Shown one piece after another: positions 1 to 8,281 of a DNA stretch of 64,000 bases. Position 1 is the stretch's first letter. Each line of letters begins with the position of its first letter. This DNA is from Natrialbaceae archaeon AArc-T1-2. Lineage in GTDB: Archaea > Halobacteriota > Halobacteria > Halobacteriales > Natrialbaceae. The notes beneath the pieces were generated by a model that saw nothing but the letters and a program-made list of their open reading frames with translations, was not told the DNA's origin and searched no databases. The stretch lies in contig NZ_CP127174.1 in the NCBI RefSeq assembly GCF_030273315.1, positions 1,550,001 through 1,614,000 of the forward strand, given 5' to 3'. A program made the translations under genes and the position numbers.

Positions 1-238
1 CCTCCGCGAGCAGCTCCTGTGCACTCGGGGTGAGCACGTCACGTACCGCCTCCGTCGCGAGCTCGGCGAGTACCTCGCCGCCGACGAGCGTCGCGACGGC
101 GACGCCGAGCAACGCGAGCGGAATCAACGAGACGAACGCGTAGAACGCGACGCCCGCGGCCACGAAGGTGAGTTGCTCGGCTCGAGCCAGCCGGATTACG
201 CGTCGGACGGTCCGAGGGCTGTCTCTGTCGTCGGTCAC
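1..238 (-). CDS. YihY/BrkB-family inner-membrane protein, N-terminal part
   Basis: The gene starts at a GTG at 238 and runs off the left edge, so only about 79 N-terminal residues are visible. After a basic start (TDDRDSPRTVRR) comes the family's typical first membrane segment, with QLTFVAAGVAFYAF followed by VSLIPLALLGVAVATL. This is the start of the YihY/virulence-factor-BrkB family, polytopic membrane proteins of uncertain function once mistaken for RNase BN. A TATA-like element at 263-269 on the minus strand sits about 27 bases before the GTG, which supports a leaderless transcript and this start. It is divergent from the phosphate permease. The family call is good; the function is unknown. 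Confidence 0.75.
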   Translation of the reverse strand, partial: MTDDRDSPRTVRRVIRLARAEQLTFVAAGVAFYAFVSLIPLALLGVAVATLVGGEVLAELATEAVRDVLTPSAQELLAE

Positions 239-262
239 GGAAACTACGTCGACGCCGAGAGA

Positions 263-269
263 CAAATAT
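263..269 (-). promoter_or_regulatory. TATA box for the YihY-family gene
   Basis: The minus strand reads CATATTT, centred about 28 bases before the GTG at 238, the spacing expected for a haloarchaeal leaderless transcript. Confidence 0.45.
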
Positions 270-353
270 GCGAACGGGTGGGCGTCGCGACACTGCGAAC
301 GGCGACCCACGTCCATTACATCGAGGTAACGTGTTTGTCTGCTACACTACTTA

Positions 354-360
354 CTTTACA
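354..360 (+). promoter_or_regulatory. TATA box for the phosphate permease
   Basis: CTTTACA is centred 26 bases before the ATG at 383. This favours 383 over in-frame upstream codons as the true start. Confidence 0.5.
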
Positions 361-382
361 ATCACACCTGTATTATCCACCG

Positions 383-1567
383 ATGGTCGAAACCGTTCTG
401 TTGGTCGGGATCGTCGCCTCGATTTTCGTCGGGTTCAACATCGGCGGATCGTCGACGGGGATCACGTGGGGGCCGTCCGTCGGCGCGGGAATCGTAACGA
501 AGACGACGGCGGCGGCGGTCATGACGTTTTTCGTCTTTCTCGGCGGGTGGACCGTCGGTCGGAACGTGATGGACACCCTTAGCGAGGGTATCGTCACGAT
601 CGATCTCACGCTGACGGCGGGTGTCGCCGTCCTCTTTTTCATCGGACTGGGGATTCTCGTCGCGAACATCTTCGGCGTCCCCGTCCCGACGTCGATGACG
701 ACCGTCGGCGCGATCGCCGGGCTGGGACTCGCGACCGACACGCTCAACTACGAGACGGTCGCGTGGATCATCTCCTGGTGGATCGTGACGCCGATCGTCG
801 GATTCTGGGCCGGTGGGATCATCGGCCGTTACATCTATCCGTGGGTCAACCGGCGGGTACAGATCGAGACGTCCGACGGGCCGTTGCTCGCTTTCGATCG
901 TAGCGGCGCGGTTCCGACGCCGACGCTGGGTCCGAACACGACCAGGGTGGAACTCGCCACCACGGCGCTCGTTCTCGTCATCGGCTGTTACATGGCGTTC
1001 AGCGCTGGCGCGAGTAACGTCCCGAACGCCGCTGCGCCGCTTGTCGGCGGCGTCGATGGGCTGGACGTCGACGCCGCGATCGTCGTCGCCACGCTCGCGA
1101 TCGGCCTCGGCGGGTTTACGATCGCTCGCCGGACGATGGAGTCGGTCGGCGGCGAACTGAGCGACATCCCGCTTCTTGCGGCACTATTCGTCATGGTGAC
1201 CGCATCCACGATCACGACCCTCCTCTCGTGGGCCGGCATCCCGATCAGTCTCGTGATGGCGACGGTGATGACGATCGTCGGCATCGGGTGGGGTCGGGCG
1301 ACCCGTCCAATCACCGTCCGCGAGGCGGTCACCCGCGAGCCGGAGATCGAAGAGCGTGAGATCGAACTCGGCGCCATCGTCGCCGAAGAGAAAGAAGGCG
1401 AAGAGGCACCGCCCATCGGCGAGGAAGAGCCCGAAGAAGTGCTTCGTGGCGAAGACCTGTTCAACCCCCGGGCGGTGATCAAGTACGTCTCGATGTGGAT
1501 CATCGGGCCGTCGATGTCGACGATCCTGGCGTACGGGTTTTTCCTCCTCCTGCCGGGGATCGCTTGA
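383..1567 (+). CDS. pitA: PiT-family inorganic phosphate transporter
   Basis: A 394-residue polytopic membrane protein of the PiT family (PF01384), which imports phosphate (or metal-phosphate) by cation symport. The family's duplicated signature is visible: GFNIGGSS near residue 17 and FSAGASNVPNAAAP near residue 205, each opening one half of the transporter. A hydrophilic acidic loop (EEKEGEEAPPIGEEEPEE) lies between the last helices, near residue 340. The frame is open further upstream, but the TATA box and the hydrophobic N-terminus (VETVLLVGIVASIFVG) select ATG 383. A single-domain universal stress protein follows 36 bases downstream on the same strand, a pairing common in haloarchaea and probably co-transcribed. 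Confidence 0.85.
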   Translation: MVETVLLVGIVASIFVGFNIGGSSTGITWGPSVGAGIVTKTTAAAVMTFFVFLGGWTVGRNVMDTLSEGIVTIDLTLTAGVAVLFFIGLGILVANIFGVPVPTSMTTVGAIAGLGLATDTLNYETVAWIISWWIVTPIVGFWAGGIIGRYIYPWVNRRVQIETSDGPLLAFDRSGAVPTPTLGPNTTRVELATTALVLVIGCYMAFSAGASNVPNAAAPLVGGVDGLDVDAAIVVATLAIGLGGFTIARRTMESVGGELSDIPLLAALFVMVTASTITTLLSWAGIPISLVMATVMTIVGIGWGRATRPITVREAVTREPEIEEREIELGAIVAEEKEGEEAPPIGEEEPEEVLRGEDLFNPRAVIKYVSMWIIGPSMSTILAYGFFLLLPGIA

Positions 1568-1603
1568 CGGAAACTTACGTCCCCGGACGGCGTACCGTGG
1601 CGT

Positions 1604-2032
1604 ATGCTCTCGACGATCCTCGTTCCGATGGACGACTCCGAGCCGGCCGGCCGCGCCCTCGAGTACGCACTCGACAATCACCCAGACGCCGCGGTCACCG
1701 TCCTCCACGTCGTTGGCGTCCCGTCGATGATGATGGGCGACGCGGTGAGTCTCACGCTCGAGGACGACATCAGCGAGGCCGCAGCCGACCGCGCCGAGCC
1801 AATCTTCGACCGCGCCCACGAGATCGCAGACGAGCGAGACCGAGAGATCGAGACGATCGTCGGGTTCGGCCACCCGGCCCGGAACGTCATCGACCGCGCC
1901 GACGACTACGACACGGTCGTTCTCGGGAGTCACGGCGAGGACTGGAGCCGTGCGACGCGTCAGTTTCTCGTCGGGAACGTCGCCGAGACGGTCTCCAAGC
2001 GGGCGCCGGTGCCGGTGACGATCGTACGCTGA
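1604..2032 (+). CDS. Universal stress protein, single UspA domain
   Basis: A 142-residue single UspA domain (PF00582). It begins with the typical strand MLSTILVPMDDSEPAGRALEYA and has the ATP-binding type loop late in the chain (VLGSHGEDWSRATRQFLVGNVAETV), resembling G-x2-G-x9-G. Such proteins are small cytoplasmic nucleotide-binding regulators. It lies directly after the phosphate permease and may modulate it or be co-induced with it; that is inference. AACTTAC at 1573-1579 could be a separate TATA box about 28 bases before the ATG, so independent transcription is possible. Confidence 0.85.
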   Translation: MLSTILVPMDDSEPAGRALEYALDNHPDAAVTVLHVVGVPSMMMGDAVSLTLEDDISEAAADRAEPIFDRAHEIADERDREIETIVGFGHPARNVIDRADDYDTVVLGSHGEDWSRATRQFLVGNVAETVSKRAPVPVTIVR

Positions 2033-2123
2033 TACGGATTGCTGTACCTATGTCCCGGGGCAACCGCAAGACGGGACGCGGTTTCCCCGGTACGGACGTA
2101 CAGCAGTCAGTATGAAACGTCGG

Positions 2124-2492
2124 CTACGACTCCGACTCGTCTCCGACCGACTCCTCGATGATCTCTTCGACCTCGTCCTCTCGAGGCCGTCGGTCGACCC
2201 GTTCCTCGACGGCTTCGACCTGCGCCTGCACTCCTTCGACTTGCTTCTCTACCGTCTCGCCGACCGTTTTCTCGACTGTCTCTTCGACGGTCTCCTCGAC
2301 GGCCTGGGTCATCCAGTCGGGATCGAACCGGGCCATCTTCCAGACGACGTGGACGACGTAAGCTGAGAAAACGCCCAGGCCGAACGCGATCCCGATACCG
2401 AACTCGAGGGTCGCGATCAACACGATCGCGAGGACGATCAACGCTCCGTACGCGAGGTCGACGGCCGCGTCGACGCGAACTGGGTTCAGCAT
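2124..2492 (-). CDS. Small membrane protein with acidic coiled-coil tail
   Basis: A 122-residue protein starting at MLNPVRVDAA. The first ~50 residues hold two membrane segments (ALIVLAIVLIATLEFGIGIA and FGLGVFSAYVVHVVW). A tail of about 70 residues follows, made of V-E-E-T/V-E-K repeats that should form an amphipathic coiled coil, ending in a very acidic patch. The open frame extends upstream to 2936, but that part is Arg-rich and antisense to trm1, so the Met at 2492 is chosen. It is similar in style to haloarchaeal conserved membrane proteins without known function. The gene stands alone between uspA and trm1. Confidence 0.65.
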   Translation of the reverse strand: MLNPVRVDAAVDLAYGALIVLAIVLIATLEFGIGIAFGLGVFSAYVVHVVWKMARFDPDWMTQAVEETVEETVEKTVGETVEKQVEGVQAQVEAVEERVDRRPREDEVEEIIEESVGDESES

Positions 2493-2706
2493 GGCTGATC
2501 GGTATAGAGGTCGGTACACGGTTTCACGCGCTGTGAACCGGATCCCGCTCGAAGACGACTGTTCCGTTGGACCGCCTGCCAATCCGTGGCCATGACGTCT
2601 GCTATACGTTAGACGGTTGAAACCCTTTGGCAAGCAGTCGATAGATGGCACGATACGCCTCGGCGTCAGCGCGTGTCGACGTCTTTCGTCGGCTGTGTCC
2701 GATCGA

Positions 2707-3834
2707 TCACTCACCCGTCCCGTCTCTCGTCGCCGCACGAATCTCGGCGACGTCGGCGTCGGTCTTGAACGTCGTCCCGCCGTAGTGTGCCCGCGACGCC
2801 TCGTGGCCAGCCGCCTCGAGATCGGAAAGGAACTCGTCCATCGCGTTCGCGGAGACGCCCCACTCCTTGCAGAGGCGATGCTGGTCGTAGTGGGTCGGAA
2901 CGGCGAGTTCGGCCGCGAGCGTCTCGAGCAACGCACGACCCGTCTCGGCGGTCCCGAACGCGTCGGGAACCCGCTCGCGGACGTCGGCGACGAACTCGGG
3001 TTCGCAGGTGCGTCCGAGCCAGACCGGACCTGCCGTGAGCATCCGTTCTCCCCCGCAGTTGGGACAGGTCTCGAGCGGGTTCGCGATCAATCCAGGATCG
3101 GCCTCCCGGTAGAGACAGTCCTCGCAGTGATAGAGGTGGCCGAGTTCTTCGAGGGTGGCGTCGGCGCTCGTCGCCTTCTGCTCGAGCTCGAGGTAGGTCC
3201 GGACGTAGTGACTCGAGGCGTGTGTCAGCAACGGCGTGACGCCGACGTCGTGGCGAGCAGCGGTGCGAGCCAGCGCAGATACCAGGATTCGAACGCCCAT
3301 CTCGGCGTGGTAGTCGGTGTTTCGCGGGACCGCTGAGTACGACCGGACGCCGCTTGCGAAGTGTGCGCCACAAAGCGGCGCGGTATCGGTCGCGGTGACA
3401 CAGAGCAGGTCCCGACAGTTCGCGACGGCGGCGTCGGCAAACGGCATCGGCGTTCCGTAGGGATCGAGATCGATCACGTCGTAGTAGTCCTCGTGCATGA
3501 CGACGTTCGCGTCGCCGTGGACGACGCCGGCGTCGCAGTCGTTTCGCCGGCAGTTCTCGCGGGCGAGCGACACCGCCTCGCGGTCGCGATCACAGCAGGT
3601 CACCTCCCAGCCGTCGGCCCCAGCGCGGATCCCCCGGACGCCGCTTGCCGTCATCGCGTCGAGATAGGAGTCGGCGCGAGGCTCGCGCTCGCGGTAGGCT
3701 CGCAGGGTCGCGATCGTCAGATCCCGGTTTAACTCCTGTCGTGGATTGTAGAACACCGACTCCTCGACGCCGTCGGTCGACTCCCCCGGAACCTCGAACT
3801 CGAGGCCGCCCTCCGTCACGCGCATACGACTCAC
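2707..3834 (-). CDS. trm1: tRNA (guanine(26)-N(2))-dimethyltransferase Trm1
   Basis: A 375-residue SAM-dependent enzyme that dimethylates G26 at the D-arm/anticodon-arm junction of tRNA. Visible family marks: the N-terminal [14 protein letters not shown] block near residue 30, the Rossmann-type [14 protein letters not shown] motif I near residue 58, the catalytic DLDPYGTP near residue 121, and a C-terminal zinc ribbon with CEDC and CPNC near residues 235-260. Length matches archaeal Trm1. MSRMRV offers two starts three codons apart; 3834 is used. It is divergent from the SWIM-domain gene, with 123 bases between them. Confidence 0.93.
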   Translation of the reverse strand: MSRMRVTEGGLEFEVPGESTDGVEESVFYNPRQELNRDLTIATLRAYREREPRADSYLDAMTASGVRGIRAGADGWEVTCCDRDREAVSLARENCRRNDCDAGVVHGDANVVMHEDYYDVIDLDPYGTPMPFADAAVANCRDLLCVTATDTAPLCGAHFASGVRSYSAVPRNTDYHAEMGVRILVSALARTAARHDVGVTPLLTHASSHYVRTYLELEQKATSADATLEELGHLYHCEDCLYREADPGLIANPLETCPNCGGERMLTAGPVWLGRTCEPEFVADVRERVPDAFGTAETGRALLETLAAELAVPTHYDQHRLCKEWGVSANAMDEFLSDLEAAGHEASRAHYGGTTFKTDADVAEIRAATRDGTGE

Positions 3835-3929
3835 TCGAGTGGCGACGGCGTTAAACGACGTGGTCCGCCGCCGGTGGAAACGTCGCGACTACGACTTCGA
3901 TCTCGCTCGCGACGAGACAACCAAACCGA

Positions 3930-3936
3930 TTTTACA
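3930..3936 (+). promoter_or_regulatory. TATA box for the SWIM-domain gene
   Basis: TTTTACA is centred 25 bases before the GTG at 3958, supporting that GTG as a leaderless start instead of the ATG at 3874. Confidence 0.45.
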
Positions 3937-3957
3937 GTCCGGTGCAGAGTCGGTGAC

Positions 3958-4314
3958 GTGTCCGAGGCGAATCCGGTCGAGCAGTGGGAAGCCCGACTCG
4001 AGGAAGCCGGAGAGCTGACACCGGCACTCGTCGGTCGGATCACGGATTTACACGGCGACCGCGGCGCGAAAGCCATCGAGGCCGTCGCCGAGGGCCGGGT
4101 GAAAGTCTACCGCGATTTCACCGTCGTCGTCGGCTACGAGGACGAGTACGTCGTCGAGGGCCGGGGCTGTACCTGCAAGGACAGCGAGTACAACCTCGAC
4201 CCCGACGATCCGACCGACCTCTGCTGGCACGCGCTCGCGGTCGCTATCGGCCGTCGGATCGGCCACGTCGACTACCACGACATGTGGTACTCGGACGTCC
4301 GGGAGTTCCTGTGA
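3958..4314 (+). CDS. Minimal SWIM zinc-finger protein
   Basis: A 118-residue protein starting at GTG 3958 (MSEANPVEQWEAR). The only recognisable domain is a SWIM-type zinc finger: CTC near residue 76, then about 15 residues, then CWH, giving C-x-C-xn-C-x-H. SWIM domains bind DNA or protein partners and are found in SWI2/SNF2 ATPases, MuDR transposases and Shu2-type recombination mediators. Here it stands alone with a preceding small beta-rich region (VKVYRDFTVVVGYEDEYVVEG). A recombination or DNA-binding role is plausible but not shown. It is the standalone form seen across haloarchaea. Confidence 0.75.
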   Translation: MSEANPVEQWEARLEEAGELTPALVGRITDLHGDRGAKAIEAVAEGRVKVYRDFTVVVGYEDEYVVEGRGCTCKDSEYNLDPDDPTDLCWHALAVAIGRRIGHVDYHDMWYSDVREFL

Positions 4315-4465
4315 TGGCCGACCCGTCGTGTACTGACGCCGAAAATTGTAATACCCTCTCGTGCGATCCGTTACCATGGGAGTTGCCTGTTCGCTATACT
4401 GTACACTCACTGTGAGCAATCTGAGTGCAATCGTCGCCGCGTTACAGCCCGAGACCATCTCCAGG

Positions 4466-4813
4466 ATGGGGCTTACCCCAGCCGTCACGTTCTCGTTGCT
4501 TTCCGATCGACGGCGACGCCGTCTCCTGTCGTTGCTGTCGGACCGGCGTGCCGTTCGAATCGACGAGGCGGTCGCGTGGATCGCCGCCTGCGAGGCGGAG
4601 ACGACGCTCGAGGAAGTACCCACGGAGACGAAACGACGCGTTCGGGTATCACTCGTCCACGTCCATCTGCCGAAACTGGCCGACGCGGGCGTCGTCGACT
4701 ACGACCCGCGCCACGGAGACGTCGTTCTGACAGACCGGGGCGAGACACTCGTCCGAACGCTGTCGGCGTTGCAACTCGAGACGTCACCGCCACGGAGCGA
4801 CGCTCCTGACTGA
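4466..4813 (+). CDS. DUF7344-type winged-helix protein
   Basis: About 115 residues from ATG 4466 (MGLTPAVTFSLLSD). The chain resembles the haloarchaeal DUF7344 family of ArsR-like winged helices: a first helix with LLSDRRRRRLLSLLSD, then a segment of charged helix, then the recognition-like block VHLPKLADAGVVDYD and the wing VVLTDRGETL. The frame stays open upstream, with GTG 4412 and the first Met at 4376 as alternative starts; GTTACA at 4441 is a weak TATA element about 23 bases before 4466. It probably acts as a DNA-binding regulator, with unknown target. Its stop lies 3 bases from the end of hisH, convergently. Confidence 0.65.
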   Translation: MGLTPAVTFSLLSDRRRRRLLSLLSDRRAVRIDEAVAWIAACEAETTLEEVPTETKRRVRVSLVHVHLPKLADAGVVDYDPRHGDVVLTDRGETLVRTLSALQLETSPPRSDAPD

Positions 4814-4816
4814 CGA

Positions 4817-5479
4817 TTATCGTTGTGCACAGAGGTTCACGAAGTTTCGCAGAATCTGCAGCCCCGTCTCGCCGCTTTTCTCCGGGTGAAACTGGGTGCC
4901 GAAGACGGTTCCGTCCTCGCTGGCGACGACCGAGGGAAACGCGCGACCGTAGTCGGTCGTCGCGACGGTCGCGTCGCCGTCGTCCGGGCGGGCGTAGTAG
5001 GAGTGGACGAAGTAGGCGTACTCCCCCTCGACTCCCGCGACCAATGGGTGCTCGCGCTCGACCGACAGCTCGTTCCAGCCCATGTGGGGGACTTTCTGGC
5101 CCTCGTCGAAGCGGACGTTGGTCCCTGGGACCAGGTCGAGCCCTTCGACGGCGGCCTCGCCGTCGGTTTCGCCCTCCTCGCTTGCGGTGAGCAGCATCTG
5201 CATCCCGAGACAGATGCCAAACAGCGGCTGGTCGCGTTCGGCGACCGCGAGCAGATCCTCGCGGATCGGAGCGGCGTTCTCGACGCCCTCGCGAAACGCC
5301 CCGACGCCGGGGAGGACGACCCCGTCGGCGTCTGCGAACGCGTCGGGATCGTCGGTGATCGCCACCGCGGCACCGGCGCGCTCGAGTCCGCGCGTGACGC
5401 TGCGGAGGTTCCCGAGGCCGTAGTCGACGACGACCACCGACGCGATCGGCTCGTCGGTGGCGGGGGTGGTCGTGTTCAT
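4817..5479 (-). CDS. hisH: Imidazole glycerol phosphate synthase glutaminase subunit HisH
   Basis: A 220-residue class I glutamine amidotransferase that supplies ammonia to HisF in histidine synthesis. The VVDYGLGNLRSV start strand, the oxyanion region LPGVGAFREG, the nucleophile Cys in FGICLGMQML, and the His/Glu pair in TQFHPEKS complete the triad. The PHMGWNEL block is HisH-specific. The frame has a Met 11 codons earlier, but MNTTTPATDEP at 5479 is the better start. It is isolated from other his genes, as usual in haloarchaea. Confidence 0.93.
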   Translation of the reverse strand: MNTTTPATDEPIASVVVVDYGLGNLRSVTRGLERAGAAVAITDDPDAFADADGVVLPGVGAFREGVENAAPIREDLLAVAERDQPLFGICLGMQMLLTASEEGETDGEAAVEGLDLVPGTNVRFDEGQKVPHMGWNELSVEREHPLVAGVEGEYAYFVHSYYARPDDGDATVATTDYGRAFPSVVASEDGTVFGTQFHPEKSGETGLQILRNFVNLCAQR

Positions 5480-5561
5480 GTCTGTCTCTGTCCGTCGGCG
5501 GTGGGTGGGCAAGTGTATTGCCCTTTGGCACGAACGCGTCTCGGTGGTCGACCGGTCACGA

Positions 5562-5744
5562 TCAGGCCATCATCCCGAACGAACGGAGCATCCCGCTTAT
5601 CAGCGCCTTGACGACGATGCCGAGGCCAGCCAGCACGAGGGCGATACCGGCGGCGATCTGTAAGCTCGCGTGTGCGACGAGGGCGATGCCGGCGAGCATG
5701 ACCACGATGCCGGCGATGCCGACCGGTCCGAGATTGTCGAGCAT
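5562..5744 (-). CDS. Small two-helix membrane protein (DUF7470-like)
   Basis: A 60-residue protein, MLDNLGPVGIAGIV, made almost entirely of two hydrophobic helices (GIVVMLAGIALVAHASLQIA and GIALVLAGLGIVVKALI). It matches my memory of the haloarchaeal DUF7470 family; function unknown. A Met nine codons earlier would add a basic PVDRPHR stretch and is less likely. It lies between hisH and eIF1A, 82 bases before hisH on the same strand. Confidence 0.6.
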   Translation of the reverse strand: MLDNLGPVGIAGIVVMLAGIALVAHASLQIAAGIALVLAGLGIVVKALISGMLRSFGMMA

Positions 5745-5817
5745 GGACCGGTGTGGACGGTCGACGGGCATAAACGCCGTGATTCACAGAGGCGACCGGA
5801 ATCGATTGCGGCGGGCG

Positions 5818-5864
5818 GGCCGAAATCGATAAAGGATTAAACGCCTCGAAACCCAATTTCGGCC
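5818..5864. promoter_or_regulatory. Inverted repeat bracketing the eIF1A promoter
   Basis: GGCCGAAAT at 5818-5826 is repeated exactly in reverse complement (ATTTCGGCC) at 5856-5864. The right arm ends one base before the eIF1A ATG and the TATA box lies between the arms. It could be a two-site operator or, if transcription starts upstream, a hairpin hiding the start. Confidence 0.4.
5836..5841 (+). promoter_or_regulatory. TATA box for eIF1A
   Basis: ATTAAA is centred 27 bases before the ATG at 5866, consistent with a leaderless transcript. Confidence 0.5.
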
Positions 5865-5865
5865 T

Positions 5866-6153
5866 ATGAGTGACGACGGCGACGGTCGAACGAACCTCCG
5901 GATGCCAGAGGAAGACGAGGTATTCGCGACCGTCACGGACATGCTCGGGGCGAATCGCGTCAAAGTACGGTGTGCCGACGGCAAAGAACGCACGGCACGC
6001 ATCCCCGGCAAGATGCAAAAACGCATCTGGATCCGCGAAGACGACGTCGTGCTGGTCGAACCGTGGGACTGGCAGGACGAGAAAGCCGACATCACCTGGC
6101 GGTACGAGAAAAGCGACGCCGATCAGCTGCGCCGGGAAGGACACATCCAGTAA
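5866..6153 (+). CDS. eif1A: Translation initiation factor eIF1A
   Basis: A 95-residue S1/OB-fold protein that binds the A site of the 30S subunit and helps scanning and initiator-tRNA placement. Recognised by [20 protein letters not shown], the [18 protein letters not shown] core and the [17 protein letters not shown] strand-turn, all hallmarks of aIF1A. Full length with an acidic N-terminus. Its promoter lies inside a 9-bp inverted repeat. It ends convergently to mdh, with two hairpins in between. Confidence 0.95.
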   Translation: MSDDGDGRTNLRMPEEDEVFATVTDMLGANRVKVRCADGKERTARIPGKMQKRIWIREDDVVLVEPWDWQDEKADITWRYEKSDADQLRREGHIQ

Positions 6154-6198
6154 CTGCTCGCTTCGCTCGCAGTTTTGACACCTGCCGATGAGCCGTCC

Positions 6199-6220
6199 GA
6201 GACGCGCTGTCGCGCGTCTC
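6199..6220. terminator. Hairpin between eIF1A and mdh
   Basis: GAGACGCG, a 6-base loop, then CGCGTCTC: a perfect 8-bp stem in the 84-base gap between two convergent genes. No T-run follows, so a bidirectional transcription end or RNA 3' stabiliser is a guess from position. Confidence 0.4.
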
Positions 6221-6225
6221 CCTGC

Positions 6226-6238
6226 GGGGTGTGACCCC
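6226..6238. terminator. Short GC hairpin at the mdh stop codon
   Basis: GGGGT, loop GTG, ACCCC. The stem reaches the last base of the mdh stop codon (mdh ends at 6238). It is the second hairpin in the same convergent gap. Confidence 0.25.
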
Positions 6239-7152
6239 TAGGCGATCTCGTCGTACTGCTCGGCGAGCTTCTCGGCGGCTTCGCCGAGCTGGTTGCGTTC
6301 GAACTCGGGCAGCTCCCACTCGACGACTTCCTCGACGCCGTCGGAGCCGAGCTTGCAGGGGACGCCGAAGGCGGTATCCTCGTGGCCGTACTCACCCTCG
6401 AGTTTGACACTCGCCGGCACCACTTCGCCCGTGTCGCGGAGGATGGCCTCGACCATGTGGCCGACGCCCGTGGCGGGGCCCCACTCCGTCGCGCCCTTGC
6501 GCTCGATGACGTTCATCGCCGAGGTCTGGAGCTCGGAGAGCAGCTCCGCTTTTTCCTCGTCGGAGAACTCGAGGTCCTTGCCGTTGACCCGGACTTTCGA
6601 GAAGACGGGGACCTGAGCGTCGCCGTGTTCGCCGAGGATCGTCGCCTCGACGTTCTGGACGGGGGCGTCGTAGCGTTCCGAGATGACGTAGCGGAACCGA
6701 GCGGAGTCGAGTCGGCCGCCGAAGCCGATCACCTGCTCGCGTGCCAGATCGCCCGATTCGTAGAGGTGACGGTTGAGCAGGTCGACGGGGTTCGAGGTGG
6801 TGATCGTGATGAAGTCGTCGTTGTGCTCGGCGAGCGAGGAGCCGATGTCTTCCATGATCGGGGCGTTGTCGCCCGCGAGGTCGATGCGAGTCTGGCCGGG
6901 CTGGCGCGGAATGCCGGCCGTGACGACGACGACGTCCGAGCCGGCGGTGTCCTCGTAGCCCCCCTGTCGGATCGTCGTGTTCGAGTCGTAGGCGACCCCG
7001 TGGTTCACGTCGGCTGCCTGCCCGACAGTGTCGTCTTCTTTGTCCGGAATGTCGACGAAGACGAGTTCGTCCGCCACCTCTCGCAGTGCGATGTTGTAGC
7101 CAGCAGCGGCACCGACCGTTCCGGCCGCGCCGACCACGCTAACTTTCGTCAT
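6238..7152 (-). CDS. mdh: Malate dehydrogenase
   Basis: A 304-residue NAD-dependent dehydrogenase interconverting malate and oxaloacetate in the citric acid cycle. It is of the LDH-like tetrameric type found in haloarchaea. Visible: the nucleotide-binding loop [11 protein letters not shown] at the N-terminus, the substrate-loop arginines in [17 protein letters not shown] (first Arg marks malate specificity), [11 protein letters not shown], and the catalytic His in [14 protein letters not shown]. The very acidic C-terminus fits halophilic adaptation. ATTTAAC at 7180-7186 on the minus strand is a likely TATA box, leaving about 4 untranslated bases. Confidence 0.95.
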   Translation of the reverse strand: MTKVSVVGAAGTVGAAAGYNIALREVADELVFVDIPDKEDDTVGQAADVNHGVAYDSNTTIRQGGYEDTAGSDVVVVTAGIPRQPGQTRIDLAGDNAPIMEDIGSSLAEHNDDFITITTSNPVDLLNRHLYESGDLAREQVIGFGGRLDSARFRYVISERYDAPVQNVEATILGEHGDAQVPVFSKVRVNGKDLEFSDEEKAELLSELQTSAMNVIERKGATEWGPATGVGHMVEAILRDTGEVVPASVKLEGEYGHEDTAFGVPCKLGSDGVEEVVEWELPEFERNQLGEAAEKLAEQYDEIA

Positions 7153-7180
7153 ACCACGTAAACCTGCACCGGGAATCGCG

Positions 7181-7186
7181 TTAAAT
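7181..7186 (-). promoter_or_regulatory. TATA box for mdh
   Basis: The minus strand reads ATTTAA, about 31 bases before the mdh ATG. Confidence 0.4.
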
Positions 7187-7319
7187 CCGTCGAATCTCCC
7201 ACGTTGGCACGGTTTGACGAGTCGGAGTTCGTCGGTTGTCGAACCCTCTCGCGCCGCCGACGCATCGACACGACCCCGGCTTCGTCACGCTCATGCGCGT
7301 TCGTCACACGCACTCGAGC

Positions 7320-7766
7320 ATGCGCATAAGCGTCATCGGCGGCAGGACGATCGAGGACGAGCAGGCGACGATCGCGGAGTCCGTCGGACGCGAACTTGGT
7401 CGACGCGGCCACACCGTCATCTGTGGTGGCCTCGGCGGGACGATGGAGGCCGTCTGTCGGGGCGCGAACGCCGAGGGCGGCGAGACGATCGGTATCCTCC
7501 CCGTCGAGGACCGCGACCGCGCGAACGAGTTCGTCGACACGCCGATCGCGACCGGGATGGGCCACGCCCGGAACGCGCTGGTTCCGCTGAACGGCGACGG
7601 CGTGATCGCCCTGGCTGGGGGCTCCGGGACGCTCTCGGAGATCGCCCTCGCGGGCGTCTACGATCGTCCGGTCGCCGGCATCGGAACGCACGACGCTCCC
7701 GGGGTCGAAGCTGTCGAGACGCCCGACGAGGCGGTTGACTATCTCGAGGAGGCCGTTCGGCGGTGA
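7320..7766 (+). CDS. TIGR00725-family Rossmann protein (LOG/lysine-decarboxylase-like)
   Basis: A 148-residue protein starting MRISVIGG. It has the LOG-type nucleotide fold: the first strand ISVIGGRTIEDEQ, CGGLGGTMEAVCRGA (a GG-x-GT-like motif), and ALAGGSGTLSEIALA, the equivalent of the PGGxGTxxE motif of LOG phosphoribohydrolases. Members of this branch have no settled activity; nucleotide-monophosphate or cytokinin-like hydrolysis is inferred only from the fold. Two upstream in-frame Mets exist, but they precede a His/Arg-rich stretch unlike the family. Confidence 0.7.
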   Translation: MRISVIGGRTIEDEQATIAESVGRELGRRGHTVICGGLGGTMEAVCRGANAEGGETIGILPVEDRDRANEFVDTPIATGMGHARNALVPLNGDGVIALAGGSGTLSEIALAGVYDRPVAGIGTHDAPGVEAVETPDEAVDYLEEAVRR

Positions 7767-7880
7767 TACTGTCGGTCATGGACCTGTGAACTGGCGTGTG
7801 CCAGAACCGGCGTTACAGCGTGTGTCGGCCCGTCCGCTCTCACGGGTGGATCACGTACGTCTGACCGACAGTATGAGTCG

Positions 7881-8189
7881 TCACAACCGTTCCATCGTCG
7901 ACTCCGAACGGCGGCCGAGAACGATCCACACGAGGGCAGCGAGCAGCCACACGCCGGTGCCGAGGAGTCCGACCTGCAGGCTCGTGACGGGCACGAGCAA
8001 CCACACGACGAGCAGATAGCCAACGCTTGCCGGCACCGCCGGCGCGAACTCGAGCCAGAGTCGCCACTCCCGTTCCAGCCGGGAGCGAACGCCGGCCAGC
8101 CACCGTTCGAGTCGGGACCGAAGATCCGATCGCCCGGCACCGACGCCGTCGCTCGAGTCGACCCGCTCTGTCATTCGTCTCTCGAGCAT
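7881..8189 (-). CDS. Small two-helix membrane protein
   Basis: A 102-residue protein, unrecognised at family level. About 48 polar and Arg-rich residues (RLERWLAGVRSRLEREWRLW) precede two membrane helices, VGYLLVVWLLVPVTSLQVGLL and GVWLLAALVWIVLG, with a short tail. The Met at 8174 (MTERVD) is an alternative start; a weak TATA-like element near 8205-8213 fits the start at 8189. It is divergent from the zinc ribbon gene. Confidence 0.5.
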   Translation of the reverse strand: MLERRMTERVDSSDGVGAGRSDLRSRLERWLAGVRSRLEREWRLWLEFAPAVPASVGYLLVVWLLVPVTSLQVGLLGTGVWLLAALVWIVLGRRSESTMERL

Positions 8190-8281
8190 CCACGGGAGCT
8201 ACCTAAGGGTTACGTTCCGTGACGTGCCGGCGAGCGAGACGGGTCGCAGCTTTTTCGATCGGCCAGCACCTCGAGACGAGT

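Noticed and set aside
6157-6175. GCTCGC-TTC-GCTCGC after eIF1A
   Set aside because: A short direct repeat of a motif very common at haloarchaeal gene ends; it does not form a stem of more than 4 bp.
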